From assembly GCA_963812335.1 (NCBI GenBank), contig CAWEUU010000004.1:62001-126000 (forward strand): a stretch of 64,000 nucleotides of DNA, in the 5' to 3' direction. A model generated the notes under the pieces. That model was not told the DNA's origin. It saw only the letters and a list, made by a program, of their open reading frames with translations, and made no database searches. Both the position numbers and the translations under genes were made by a program. The DNA is from VRUE01 sp963812335. Its GTDB lineage: Bacteria > Actinomycetota > Thermoleophilia > Solirubrobacterales > 70-9. Each line of letters begins with the position of its first letter. Positions within the stretch are counted from its first letter, which is position 1. Shown here piece by piece: positions 1 to 7,980 of the stretch.

Positions 1-429
1 GGCCTGGCCGCGATGGCGGTCCTGATCGGCTCCTTCTTCACCGGCACCGGCACCGGCCTCTCGGGGCCGGAGCTGGCCGTCGGCGGCGTCCTCTGGGTCG
101 GCCTCGCCTGCGTCTACATGGTCGTCTTCTGGTCGCTGGCCGCGCAGACGCCGGGGATGCGTTTCTTCGGGATCAGGCTGGGGGCCGAGAGCGGCGGTCT
201 GGCGCCGCGCAAGTCGGTGCGGCGCCTGGCCGGCATCTTCCTCGCCGCGTTCCCCTTCGGCCTCGGCTTTCTCGGCGTGCTCTTCGACGAACGCCGCCGC
301 GGCTGGCAGGACCGGCTCGCCGGAGTCGACGTCGTCTACGAGGGGCGCGAGGCGATCGTCGCTCCCTGGTCGAGGCTCGACACCCCCGAGCCGCTGGGGG
401 TCGTCGAGCCTCGCTCAGTCGCTGACTAA
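1..429 (+). CDS. RDD-family membrane protein, 3' part (5' end outside window)
   Basis: The frame is open to the left edge, and the first ATG is at position 13. Two hydrophobic segments are visible (about residues 20-45 and 70-90 from that ATG), then a basic tail with the RDD-family ending GWQDRLAGVDVVY. The R-D-D signature normally sits in the first membrane helix and is not present, so the true amino terminus probably lies upstream of the window. RDD proteins are small integral membrane proteins of mostly unknown, possibly transport-related, role. The gene converges on the next one and the two stop codons overlap by a few bases. Confidence 0.75.
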   Translation, partial: GLAAMAVLIGSFFTGTGTGLSGPELAVGGVLWVGLACVYMVVFWSLAAQTPGMRFFGIRLGAESGGLAPRKSVRRLAGIFLAAFPFGLGFLGVLFDERRRGWQDRLAGVDVVYEGREAIVAPWSRLDTPEPLGVVEPRSVAD

Positions 430-812
430 CTGACCGGGTTGCCTTCTGGGCCCTCGGCCAGCTTGTAGACGATGATGATCGCGAGGGCGAAGATCGCCAG
501 CGACCAGAACGGGTAGGCGGGGATCGAGAGCAGCGCGCCGATCGCATTCAGCGAGGCGATGAAGATCCCGAACCAACGGCCGAACTCTCCGCCCGAGAAG
601 AGCGAGAAGGCGGCGACCAGCTCGAGCACGCCGAGGACCAGGATGATCCAGCCCCAGGTGTTGAGCCCGCTGATGATGAAGGTGACGTTTTCGGCGAAGA
701 ACTTCGATTCGCCGATCGCCGCGATGCCGTAGACGATGTTGAGGATTCCGGCGACGAGCAGCAGCACGCCGGCGAAGACCCACCAGCCGCTGATCAGGCT
801 TTCATCGTTCAT
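426..812 (-). CDS. Small four-helix membrane protein (DUF7144-like)
   Basis: This 128-residue protein has four predicted transmembrane helices and almost no soluble parts. It starts MNDES. A longer frame runs further upstream, but the ATG at 812 has a good ribosome binding site (GAAAGG about 6 nt away), so I chose it. The first helix contains SGWWVFAGVLLLVAGILN and the third a glycine-rich GWIILVLGVLEL pattern, as in the actinobacterial DUF7144 membrane family, which has no assigned function. No operon partner is evident: the upstream neighbour is divergent. Confidence 0.75.
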   Translation of the reverse strand: MNDESLISGWWVFAGVLLLVAGILNIVYGIAAIGESKFFAENVTFIISGLNTWGWIILVLGVLELVAAFSLFSGGEFGRWFGIFIASLNAIGALLSIPAYPFWSLAIFALAIIIVYKLAEGPEGNPVS

Positions 813-963
813 GCGTAAACCTTTCGGTGAGGGGGGGGATATACAGACAGAGACAGGCCGGAGCCTAGGCGCAGCTTCTAGGCGTTGCATGTGTTTCCTG
901 CCACGAATGACCATCTGGCGAATCTCGCCCGCGAAGGCCCTCCATCTGGCACTATTCCCGCCG

Positions 964-1827
964 ATGAATCGCGCTACGGGAACTCTGGCGCGATTCGCAC
1001 CGCCCGCGCTGGTCGCATCCTTCCTGCTCGCGCCGGCGGCCGCCCAGGCGGCGCCCCCGGTTCTGCACGAGTTGAAGGTCTCGCCGCTGTCCAAGCCGTT
1101 GCGTGTGCCGGGGCGCCCACCGGCGCCGCGCTTTCGCGAAGCCCCGAGCGCCGGCATCAGCAGCGTGCGCGTGCCCGGTGTCTCGGCCGAAGGCACCCGC
1201 ACCAACGGCAAGATCTTCGCCACCGATCCGCGCAGCGGCCCCTACACATGCTCGGGCACGGCGCTGAACACGCCCAGTCGCTCGATCGTGCTCACCGCCG
1301 GTCACTGCGTGACCGAAGGGGGGAGCACCGGCACGCGCATGTCGTTCGTCCCCGCCTACGACCATGGCAGCCGCCCCTTCGGCACCTTCATGGTAGAGGC
1401 GGTCTACGTGATGGGGCAGTGGCGCCGCAAGGGCAACCCGGACTTCGACGTCGCCGCGCTACGGGTGAGGCCTAACAGGCTCGGCAAGCTCACCGACGTG
1501 GTCGGCGCGCGCGGCTACGCGACCCGGCAATCGCGGCTCGCCGCATTCCAGATCTTCGGCTACCCGGCGGCGCGGGCCGGGGGGGAGGAGCTGCGCAGTT
1601 GCCGCGCCCACGGTCTTGGCAGCGACATCCTGACCGCGCGCTATGTCGGGCCGCCGACGATGCCCGCCTCCTGTGATCTGGCCGCGGGCGCCAGCGGCGG
1701 CGCATGGCTCTTCGACGGCCAGTACGTCAGCGGTGTCACCAGCTACAGCTACCAGGGCCGCTCGACCCAACTCTTCTCGCCCTACTTCGGCCCCGAGGTC
1801 GGCAGCTTCCTGGGCCAACTGCGATGA
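964..1827 (+). CDS. Secreted trypsin-like (S1/V8-type) serine peptidase
   Basis: This 287-residue predicted secreted endopeptidase begins with a signal peptide ending near AAAQA (residues about 8-28). The ATG at 964 is preferred over an in-frame upstream start because it places the signal peptide at the amino terminus. The catalytic triad is visible: His114 in LTAGHC, Asp162 in PDFDVAAL and Ser244 in GASGGAW. Paired cysteines flank the His motif and precede the Ser motif. A paralogue lies at 14027-14923 with the same order of motifs. The substrate is unknown. The following hydrolase gene starts 8 nt after the stop. Confidence 0.85.
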   Translation: MNRATGTLARFAPPALVASFLLAPAAAQAAPPVLHELKVSPLSKPLRVPGRPPAPRFREAPSAGISSVRVPGVSAEGTRTNGKIFATDPRSGPYTCSGTALNTPSRSIVLTAGHCVTEGGSTGTRMSFVPAYDHGSRPFGTFMVEAVYVMGQWRRKGNPDFDVAALRVRPNRLGKLTDVVGARGYATRQSRLAAFQIFGYPAARAGGEELRSCRAHGLGSDILTARYVGPPTMPASCDLAAGASGGAWLFDGQYVSGVTSYSYQGRSTQLFSPYFGPEVGSFLGQLR

Positions 1828-1834
1828 TCGTCGC

Positions 1835-2710
1835 ATGAGCGTTGACGTGGTGAGAGCGCCGGAGCAGGCTCTGCAGGGTCTGCCCGACTTCCCCTTCGAG
1901 TCGAGCTATCGCGAGATCGACGGCCTCCGCCTCGCATATCTCGACGAGGGCGAGGGCAAGCCGGTCGTCTTCTTCCACGGCGAGCCGACCTGGTCGTTCC
2001 TCTGGCGCAAGGTGATCCCGCCGGTGCGCGATGCGGGCTATCGCTGCATCGCGCCCGACTACGCCGGCTTCGGCCGCTCCGACAAGCCGACCGACATCGA
2101 CTTCTACACCTACGACCGCCACGTCGAGTTGATGTCGAAGCTGCTGGAGGAGCTCGACGTGCGCGACGCGACCGCGGTCGTGCACGACTGGGGCGGGCCG
2201 ATCGGGCTGCGGCTCGCGGTCGATCACCCGGAGCGGTTCTCGCGCCTGGTGATCATGGAGACCGGTCCGTTCACCGGCCAGCAGCGGATGAGCGAGGCCT
2301 GGCTCAAGTTCCGCGACTTCGTCCGCGACAACGCCGACATCCCGGTCGGCATGCTGGTGCGGGGCGGCTGCAAGAACGACCCTGGCGACGACGTGATCGC
2401 CGCCTACGAAGCTCCCTACCCGAACCCCGAGTCGAAGGCTGGCGCGCGTGCCTTCCCGCTGATCCTGCCGACCGAGCCCGATGCCCCCGGCGCCGCCGAG
2501 GGCAAACGGATCGCCGACGCGTTGCGGGTCGACGAGCGGCCGACTCTGGTCCTCTGGGCCGACTCCGACCCGATCCTCCCCTTCTCGGTTGGCGAGAGCG
2601 TCTCCTCGCGACTCGACTTCCCCGCGCCGCGTCCGATCGAGAACGCCGGCCACTTCCTCCAGGAGGACGCGGGCGAGGAAATAGGCCGCATAATCGCCGA
2701 CTGGTCCTAG
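1835..2710 (+). CDS. Haloalkane dehalogenase-type alpha/beta hydrolase
   Basis: This 291-residue protein has the alpha/beta-hydrolase fold. Motifs match the haloalkane dehalogenase I group: the oxyanion segment HGEPTWSFLW, the nucleophile elbow VVHDWGGPIG with Asp118 as nucleophile and Trp119 as a likely halide-binding residue, and the catalytic His273 in NAGHFLQED. Such enzymes cleave carbon-halogen bonds hydrolytically. Activity on halogenated substrates is inferred from family only; epoxide hydrolases share the Asp nucleophile but carry other conserved residues. The ATG at 1835 was chosen because homology begins just after it; the reading frame itself extends upstream through the protease gene. 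Confidence 0.82.
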   Translation: MSVDVVRAPEQALQGLPDFPFESSYREIDGLRLAYLDEGEGKPVVFFHGEPTWSFLWRKVIPPVRDAGYRCIAPDYAGFGRSDKPTDIDFYTYDRHVELMSKLLEELDVRDATAVVHDWGGPIGLRLAVDHPERFSRLVIMETGPFTGQQRMSEAWLKFRDFVRDNADIPVGMLVRGGCKNDPGDDVIAAYEAPYPNPESKAGARAFPLILPTEPDAPGAAEGKRIADALRVDERPTLVLWADSDPILPFSVGESVSSRLDFPAPRPIENAGHFLQEDAGEEIGRIIADWS

Positions 2711-2723
2711 GACCGCTGGCGGC

Positions 2724-3827
2724 TTAAGCCGCCTGTGCGGCGTTGCGGGTGATGGCGGCGCGCAGCTCCGCTTCCGGGCGCTCCAGCAGCAGGCGCTCGC
2801 GCCGCGGCGGCCCGTCGTCGTCGAGCCAGGTGATCGTCCCGGGCCAGTAGGGGCTTGGGGGCGTGCCGGGATGGTGAAAGGCCGTTGCAAAGACCCAGCT
2901 ACCGGTGTTGTGCAGGCTGCCGCCGCCGGCCAGGGACCAGGCCCCGTCGTGCTTGTCCGGCCCGGCCCGGTGGGTGTGGCCGGAGATCACATCGACGCCT
3001 GAGAGGTCGAGCCGCGCCGCCATCTCGGTCGCCGCGAGGACGCCGCTGCGGGTGATCGCGCCGGGGCTCAGGTCGGCCTCGAAGCCGGAGCGCAGCAGCC
3101 GGTTGACCGTCCACACCGTCGCCGGCACCGCGACGCGCAGGGCCCCGCGGCGGATCCGCCTGCGGCGCCCGTTGCCACTGCCGAGCGAGCGCCAGGCGCG
3201 CTCCGAGGGCCTGGCCTTGCCCCACACCGAGCCGCCCTGGGCGAGGGCGTAGGTGAAGCCGTAGACCGGTTGCAGGACGTGCTCGTAGTCGGCCGGGGCG
3301 GGGCGGGCGGGTAGCGGCCGCAGCGTGCGCATCGTCGCCGCGGCCGCGACGCACTCGATCCGCGGCAGGCTCATGTGGCAGTCCATGTAGTGGCCGTGGG
3401 TGGCGTAGACGTCGTCACGCAGCCAGACGCCGGGGTAGGCGAGCTCGACGGGGGCGTCGCCGAGCCAGGCGGCGACGCGTGCGCCGGCCTCGCCGTTGAG
3501 GCGGGCGCGGTGCTCGAGCCCGAGCGGCTCTCCGGAGAGCGCCAGCCGCTCCAGCAGCGGTTCGGCCAGCCGGTGGTCGTGGTTGCCGGGGACGAGGACG
3601 ATCGGCTTGCCCGCCATCGCCTCGCCCAGCTCCTTGAAGAACGGCCTGGCGGCCTCGAGCACGGTGGAGAGCGGAAGTTCGCGCAGCTCGAGCACATCGC
3701 CGAGCAGGACGAGGCGGTCGGCCGCGGCCAGCTCTTCGAGCAGGACGCGCCGGATCGCGGCGTCGCGCAACACGTCCTCGCCGAAGGCGCTGCCGAGGTG
3801 CAGGTCGGAGACGATCGCCGTTCGCAT
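2724..3827 (-). CDS. Calcineurin-like metallophosphoesterase
   Basis: This 367-residue cytoplasmic phosphoesterase has the metallophosphoesterase motifs in order: SDLHLGS at residues 8-14, GDVLEL near 43, GNHDHRL near 80, and a late GHTHRAG near 282. Together these supply the two-metal site. The early part resembles UDP-2,3-diacylglucosamine hydrolase-like enzymes, but the protein is longer and an actinobacterial lipid A role is unlikely, so the substrate is unassigned. A TAAGTT hexamer 7 nt before the ATG suggests a leaderless transcript, back to back with the next gene. Confidence 0.82.
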   Translation of the reverse strand: MRTAIVSDLHLGSAFGEDVLRDAAIRRVLLEELAAADRLVLLGDVLELRELPLSTVLEAARPFFKELGEAMAGKPIVLVPGNHDHRLAEPLLERLALSGEPLGLEHRARLNGEAGARVAAWLGDAPVELAYPGVWLRDDVYATHGHYMDCHMSLPRIECVAAAATMRTLRPLPARPAPADYEHVLQPVYGFTYALAQGGSVWGKARPSERAWRSLGSGNGRRRRIRRGALRVAVPATVWTVNRLLRSGFEADLSPGAITRSGVLAATEMAARLDLSGVDVISGHTHRAGPDKHDGAWSLAGGGSLHNTGSWVFATAFHHPGTPPSPYWPGTITWLDDDGPPRRERLLLERPEAELRAAITRNAAQAA

Positions 3828-3834
3828 TCAGGGC

Positions 3835-3857
3835 AACTTAACCGCCGGGGCTAAAAT
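3835..3857. promoter_or_regulatory. Divergent pair of -10 elements for two leaderless genes
   Basis: The 36-nt gap between two divergent start codons holds TAAGTT on the minus strand (3840-3835), 7 nt before the ATG at 3827, and TAAAAT on the plus strand (3852-3857), 6 nt before the ATG at 3864. With initiation about 7 nt after a -10 box, both transcripts would begin at or next to their start codons. Neither gene shows a Shine-Dalgarno sequence. Confidence 0.55.
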
Positions 3858-3863
3858 GCCTGA

Positions 3864-4775
3864 ATGACCGGCCTCAGCGAGGAGCGTCTTGCTCCCGCCA
3901 ATGGAATCGAGCTCGCCTACCAGGAGATCGGCGATCCGCAGGGCGAGCCGCTGCTGCTGATCATGGGGCTGGCGACGCAGATGATCGCCTGGGACGAAGA
4001 GCTCTGCGCGATGCTGGCCGAGCGCGGCTTCCGCGTCGTCCGCTTTGACAACCGCGACATCGGCCGCTCGACCAAGATCGAATCGGCCGGGGTGCCGGGG
4101 CGGGCGGCGATGCTGTTCGGGCGCGGCCCGGCGCCCTACCTGCTGCACGACATGGCCGCCGATACGGCCGGGTTGATGGACCACCTGGGAATCGAGTCGG
4201 CGCACCTGGCCGGCGCCTCGATGGGCGGGATGATTGCCCAGACGGTGGCGATCGAACGGCCCGGGCGGGTGCGCTCGCTGGTCTCGATCATGTCGAGTAC
4301 CGGCAACCGCTGGCTCGGGCTCCCGGCGTGGAGGGCCTTCGGGACGCTCTTCGCCCGCCCGGGGGAGGGCCGGGAGGCGGCGATCGAGCACACCGTGAGG
4401 ACCTTCAAGACGATCGGCTCGCCCGGCTACCCGATGGACGAGACCCGCTTCCGCGAGCTGGCCGCCGCCTCCTACGACCGCTCGCACAGCCGTGCCGGCG
4501 TCGCCCGCCAGCTATACGCGGTCACCGCCTCCGGCGACCGCACCCCCGACCTGGAACGCCTGCGCCTGCCGACGACCGTCCTGCACGGCGACAGCGACCC
4601 GCTGATCCGCCCCGCCGCCGGCCGCGCCACCGCGCGCGCGATCCGCGACTCCCGCCTGCGCATCTTCGACGGCATGGGCCACGACCTCCCACCCGACCTC
4701 TGGCCCGACTTCGTCGAGGAGATCGCCGCGACCGCCGCCCGCGCCGGCGACCGAGGCGCCCCGCTCAGCGCTTAG
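3864..4775 (+). CDS. Alpha/beta hydrolase (esterase-like)
   Basis: This 303-residue alpha/beta hydrolase has the nucleophile elbow GASMGGM (Ser119), a preceding strand-loop LLIMGLATQMIAWD and a late HGDSDPLI / GMGHDLPPDLW stretch supplying the acid and His. The layout resembles the RdmC/DnrP-like methylesterase and general carboxylesterase groups; the substrate cannot be predicted. The start has no Shine-Dalgarno but TAAAAT 6 nt upstream, consistent with a leaderless message. Its 3' end overlaps the end of the convergent decayed gene by about 10 nt. Confidence 0.8.
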   Translation: MTGLSEERLAPANGIELAYQEIGDPQGEPLLLIMGLATQMIAWDEELCAMLAERGFRVVRFDNRDIGRSTKIESAGVPGRAAMLFGRGPAPYLLHDMAADTAGLMDHLGIESAHLAGASMGGMIAQTVAIERPGRVRSLVSIMSSTGNRWLGLPAWRAFGTLFARPGEGREAAIEHTVRTFKTIGSPGYPMDETRFRELAAASYDRSHSRAGVARQLYAVTASGDRTPDLERLRLPTTVLHGDSDPLIRPAAGRATARAIRDSRLRIFDGMGHDLPPDLWPDFVEEIAATAARAGDRGAPLSA

Positions 4776-5537
4776 GCCCGACGAACTCGTCGAGCCTGGC
4801 GACGTCGGCTTTGCGCGAGACGTAGACGAGACTTGTTTGGCGGAACGAGACCGTCCAGTGTAGGTCCGAGGCTGTCGCAGGCCGCAGAAGATGCTTGATG
4901 TCGTCGGAGAGTTGCGAACGCGTAGCGGGGCATGGCCAGCCGTAGCTGCCGGTATTGATGAACCGGCAGCCGTCGGAGTGGAGCAGGCCGCGGAGAAGAG
5001 GGCTGGTGCGAGCGAGTGCGAGGTCTTGCTGCCAGTCGGCGAGCGAGATCTCGCCGTTCGTGCTTTTTGCCGCGCCCATGCTGTGGGAACAGGCACGGCC
5101 ACGACTTCGAGTAGGCATGGACCTCGTTGTAGTTGCACGGTCGAGCTGTCGGTGAACCCGGTTCCGCGGAGCCACAGCGCTGCATCGGCGGCCTCGCACT
5201 CGCCGACGATGCGGGGGTAGCGAACGTCCAGCGTGATCCGCATTCTGAACACTTGGCGCCGATGCTCGGAGATCGCGCCGTCGCCGAGATAGAGCCCAAG
5301 TAGATGGACGTAGGCCGGACCGAGGCCGGCGAAGTCGTGATCGGCGCCACCACATTGCCGACACGCGCCCGGTTTTCCGCCTCCCGCAGCATGAACGCGG
5401 AACGAGTGCGGCAGGCGGCCGTTGACCCAATCCCGGATCGTCGGACGCGAAACGCCGGTTCGACGCGAGATCTCACAGTTGTTCAGCCCCTCGCGATGCA
5501 GCGCCAGCACCGAGGCGACGGTTGGCTCAGGATGCAT
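4765..5537 (-). pseudogene. Decayed HTH / LAGLIDADG-like protein gene
   Basis: The piece from 5537 encodes a resolvase-type HTH (NNCEISRRTGVSRPTIRDWVNG), a CRQCGG zinc-knuckle-like motif and GLYLGDGAIS. Matching sequence then continues in the second minus frame (YSKSWPCLFPQHGRGKKH) and in the third (RGLLHSDGCRFINTGSYGW, then ADVARLDEFVGPKR at the end). Short pieces such as PRYAFATL and ACDSLG switch frame again. At least two, probably four or more, indels are needed. I recall a free-standing actinobacterial family with this order whose two dodecapeptide-like motifs resemble LAGLIDADG nucleases. The total length is not a multiple of three. It lies 10 nt downstream of tRNA-Leu on the same strand. 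Confidence 0.7.
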
Positions 5538-5547
5538 GGTGGAGCAG

Positions 5548-5631
5548 TGCGGCGGGGGGGAGTCGAACCCCCACGTCCTTTCGGACACGAGTCCCTGAAA
5601 CTCGCATGTCTACCGGTTCCATCACCGCCGC
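5548..5631 (-). tRNA. tRNA-Leu (CAG)
   Basis: A class II tRNA reads from 5631 to 5548. The acceptor stem GCGGCGG pairs with CCGCCGC, the anticodon stem CGAGT/ACTCG encloses loop TTCAGGG with anticodon CAG, and a variable arm (GTCCGAAAGGAC) and the TTCGA T-loop follow. The discriminator is A; CCA is not encoded. A TAAATT hexamer at 5647-5642 is a plausible -10. Confidence 0.95.
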
Positions 5632-5674
5632 AGACCCCGTCAATTTAGCTGGAAATCGATTCGCCGGATAGATC

Positions 5675-5686
5675 GAACACATGTTC
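5675..5686. promoter_or_regulatory. LexA (SOS) box between divergent tRNA genes
   Basis: GAACACATGTTC, extended to CGAACACATGTTCG, matches the actinobacterial/Bacillus LexA consensus CGAACRNRYGTTCG at every position. It lies about 44 nt upstream of the tRNA-Leu 5' end and 76 nt upstream of tRNA-Glu. No protein gene starts nearby, so the target is unclear. Confidence 0.6.
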
Positions 5687-5721
5687 GTAAGCTAGCCAAG
5701 GGCGCGGACGGATTCCCCCGG

Positions 5722-5750
5722 CCGACACCGCCGCCCGCTCTCGCTAGAAT
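5722..5750 (+). promoter_or_regulatory. Promoter of tRNA-Glu
   Basis: CCGACA (5722-5727), a 17-nt spacer and TAGAAT (5745-5750) form a recognisable housekeeping promoter. Initiation near 5757 would leave about 5 nt before the mature tRNA. Confidence 0.6.
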
Positions 5751-5761
5751 GCCGTCCCCGC

Positions 5762-5834
5762 GCCGCTATCGTCTAGGGGACTAGGACGCCGGATTCTCAG
5801 TCCGGAAACCGGGGTTCGAATCCCCGTAGCGGTA
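5762..5834 (+). tRNA. tRNA-Glu (CTC)
   Basis: A 73-nt tRNA: the acceptor stem GCCGCTA pairs with TAGCGGT (one G-T pair), the anticodon stem CCGGA/TCCGG encloses TTCTCAG with anticodon CTC, and the T-arm is CCGGGGTTCGAATCCCCG. The discriminator is A and CCA is not encoded. Confidence 0.95.
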
Positions 5835-5855
5835 CTCCAGATGCAGAGCTAAATG

Positions 5856-5879
5856 CGCCGCCCGAGGGGCGGCGTTTTT
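5856..5879 (+). terminator. Intrinsic terminator after tRNA-Glu
   Basis: A perfect 8-bp stem CGCCGCCC / GGGCGGCG with loop GAG is followed immediately by TTTTT. It begins 22 nt after the tRNA, on its strand. Confidence 0.85.
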
Positions 5880-5988
5880 GCTTTCGGGTCAAGGCTGGGG
5901 CCAAGGTGATGCAGGCGAGGGCTAGTGCTACCCGGAGGCCGTTTCCGCTTCCGGAATGTCGATTTGGGGAGGGGGTGCGCCGATTTTC

Positions 5989-6553
5989 TTAGCTGGCGGG
6001 GACGTGGCGGGACAGGAAGTCGAGCTGGTCGGCGACGGCTTGCTCGAACGATGTCGCGCAGCGCCAGCGCGGTCACCTTGGCGCTGCTGATCGGGTTGAC
6101 GGCCATTGCGGAGGCCGGCCCGTCGGTGAACGGACACTGCGCGACCGCTGCGGCAACATCGTGGTTGCGGGCGGCGGTGAGCAGGGCGTGGCCGCCGCCA
6201 AAAGAGGTACCCCAGACCACGATTCGCGCGGGGTCGAGACCCTGCCGGGAGCGGGTCCAATCCAAGGCCGCGGACCAGTCGGCGAGCTGCCGCTTGATGT
6301 CGAGCAGCTGGCGGGGCCGGCCGGCGCTGGCGCCGAAGTGGCGATAGTCGAAGACCAGGCACGCGTAGCCGGCGGCCTGAAAGCGCTCCGCGTAGGCATC
6401 GAGGCGCATCTCCTTGACCGCGCCGAGGCCATGGCCCATGACGATCGCGGGGTGCGGCCCCTCGCCCGCGGGCGTGTAGAGCCACGCGGCACAAGTGTCT
6501 TCGCCCGAGGAAAACTCGACGTCCTCGCGATTTGGATGACTGGCGTTTGTCAT
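5989..6553 (-). pseudogene. Alpha/beta hydrolase with internal deletion and frameshift
   Basis: From the ATG at 6553 (AAGGAGG just upstream) the frame encodes an alpha/beta hydrolase: IVMGHGLGAVKEMRLDAYA, LVFDYRHFGAS, and nucleophile elbow WGTSFGGGHAL. Near 6050 the family-like sequence moves to another frame, which ends ...FEQAVADQLDFLSRHVPAS and stops at 5989. The part that should carry the cap, catalytic Asp and His (around 100 residues by comparison with usual ~300-residue members) is missing. The uninterrupted frame instead reads out of family to 5849. I call it a dead gene; the parent was probably a dienelactone hydrolase/acetyl-xylan-esterase-like enzyme. Confidence 0.65.
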
Positions 6554-6583
6554 CGCCTCCTTCGGGCTTCGAAGGCCATCCGG

Positions 6584-6859
6584 TCAGCCCACCGCCCGGG
6601 CGACGCCGACCACGATCAGCCCGAGCGCGAGTGTCCCCAGCCCCTTGCGGAAGCTGTTGACGCCGTGCGCGGCCTCCCCGTAGGCCCACGCGGTGAGCGC
6701 GACGTAGAAGATCGCGCGGGCCAGATCGTCGATCGTGCTGCCGTCGTTGGTTAGGCTCGCCACGACGAGCGCCGCAAGCGCAGTCCAGAGTGGGGGGTTC
6801 GGGAACTGGCCGACCACATAGCCACGGATCTTGAGGTCTCGCTGGATGGGCGCGAGCAT
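6584..6859 (-). CDS. Small membrane protein, unknown
   Basis: This 91-residue protein has two or three hydrophobic segments (about residues 24-36, 44-60 and 72-90) and a short amphipathic start MLAPIQRDLKIRGYVVGQ. It resembles no family that I can name. The ATG at 6859 is the last start before the conserved-looking part; a longer in-frame version to 7054 would overlap the divergent acyltransferase gene. There is no clear ribosome binding site. Confidence 0.5.
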   Translation of the reverse strand: MLAPIQRDLKIRGYVVGQFPNPPLWTALAALVVASLTNDGSTIDDLARAIFYVALTAWAYGEAAHGVNSFRKGLGTLALGLIVVGVARAVG

Positions 6860-6935
6860 ATCGGCGGGCGGGCCAGGCCTCGTCGGGTCAAGCGATGAGG
6901 CCGGAACCGTTGCCGCATGGTGTAAGAATGAGTGT

Positions 6936-7980
6936 GTGCAGCGGGGTGGAGTCGATGAGACTCGGTCTGAGACGCTCCTACGGCGGCTGCGCTCGATTCC
7001 GCCGCTGGTGCTGGGTCTGCTGCTGGTCACTGCGCTGCTCCCGGTGCTGCTCATTTTGGGCCTGGCGATCGACTTCGTGCGCAGGGTCGCATCCGGGGTT
7101 CCGCCGACGGCGGCGCGGCTGGCGCTGTTCCTCTGGGTCTATCTCGCCGCCGAGACGGCCGGGCTGGCCGTGCTGGCGGCGGTGTGGGTCGCGAGCCTGG
7201 GCGGTCGGCGCGGCGCCTGGCTGCGCGACATGACCTGGCGCTTCCAGCAGTTGTGGGCCGGCGCGCTGTTCGGCGCGGTGCGTGGGTTGTTCCGCCTGCG
7301 GCTCGAGGTGGAAGGCGACGACGACGATCGCGCCCGGGCCCGTGATAGTGCTGATCCGCCATGCGAGCATCGTCGACAATCTGCTGCCGGCGAACCTGAT
7401 CGCCCGCCCGCACCGGATCCGCCTGCGCTACGTGCTCAAGCGCGAGCTGCTCTCGGATCCCTGCCTCGACGTCGCCGGCCGGCGCCTGCCGAACTACTTC
7501 GTCCGCCGCGGCACGGGCGAGGCGGTGGAGCTGGAGCGGATGCGCTCGCTGGCGCAGGGCCTGGAAGGCGACGAGGGAGTGCTGATCTACCCCGAGGGGA
7601 CCCGTTTCACGCTTGAGCGCCGCAGGCGCGCGATCGCGCGGATCGGCGAGCGCGACCCCCGCCTGGCCGAGCGGGCCGAGCGGCTCCGACATCTGCTGCC
7701 GCCGCGACTCGGTGGCGTCGGTGCCCTGCTCGACGGGGCACCGGACGCCGACATCGTCGTCATCGCCCACCACGGCTTCGACGGCCTGCGGCTGCTCTCG
7801 GACATTTGGCGCGGTGGCCTGGTCGGGCTCGTGATCCAGGTCCGTGTGACGCGGGTGCCGCGGTCTGCGGTGCCGAAGCCGGGCGTCGCCCGCGTCGCCT
7901 GGCTCTACGATCTCTGGCAGGACGTCGACGACTGGCTCGAGGAACGGTCCGCGGGCGACGTCGTGCGGGCGACGGCATGA
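6936..7980 (+). CDS. PlsC-like lysophospholipid acyltransferase, interrupted by a frameshift
   Basis: The first part (from a GTG at 6936) encodes an amino-terminal membrane region with two hydrophobic helices. The catalytic domain follows in the next frame: motif I HASIVD (H-x4-D), motif III YPEGTRF. The switch falls in a GAC-GAC-GAC run near 7315-7330. Overall length is 3n+1, so one extra base (or two missing) explains it. The family transfers acyl chains to lysophosphatidate or related lipids at the membrane. It may be an assembly error, a real mutation or, less likely, slippage. The downstream gene overlaps by ATGA, indicating an operon. Confidence 0.65.

Noticed and set aside
4512..5588. 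A 358-codon minus-strand frame that starts upstream of the HTH protein and runs into the convergent hydrolase
   Set aside because: Only its first part matches a family; the rest is antisense to the hydrolase and of random composition. The matching sequence moves to other frames, so I called a pseudogene instead.
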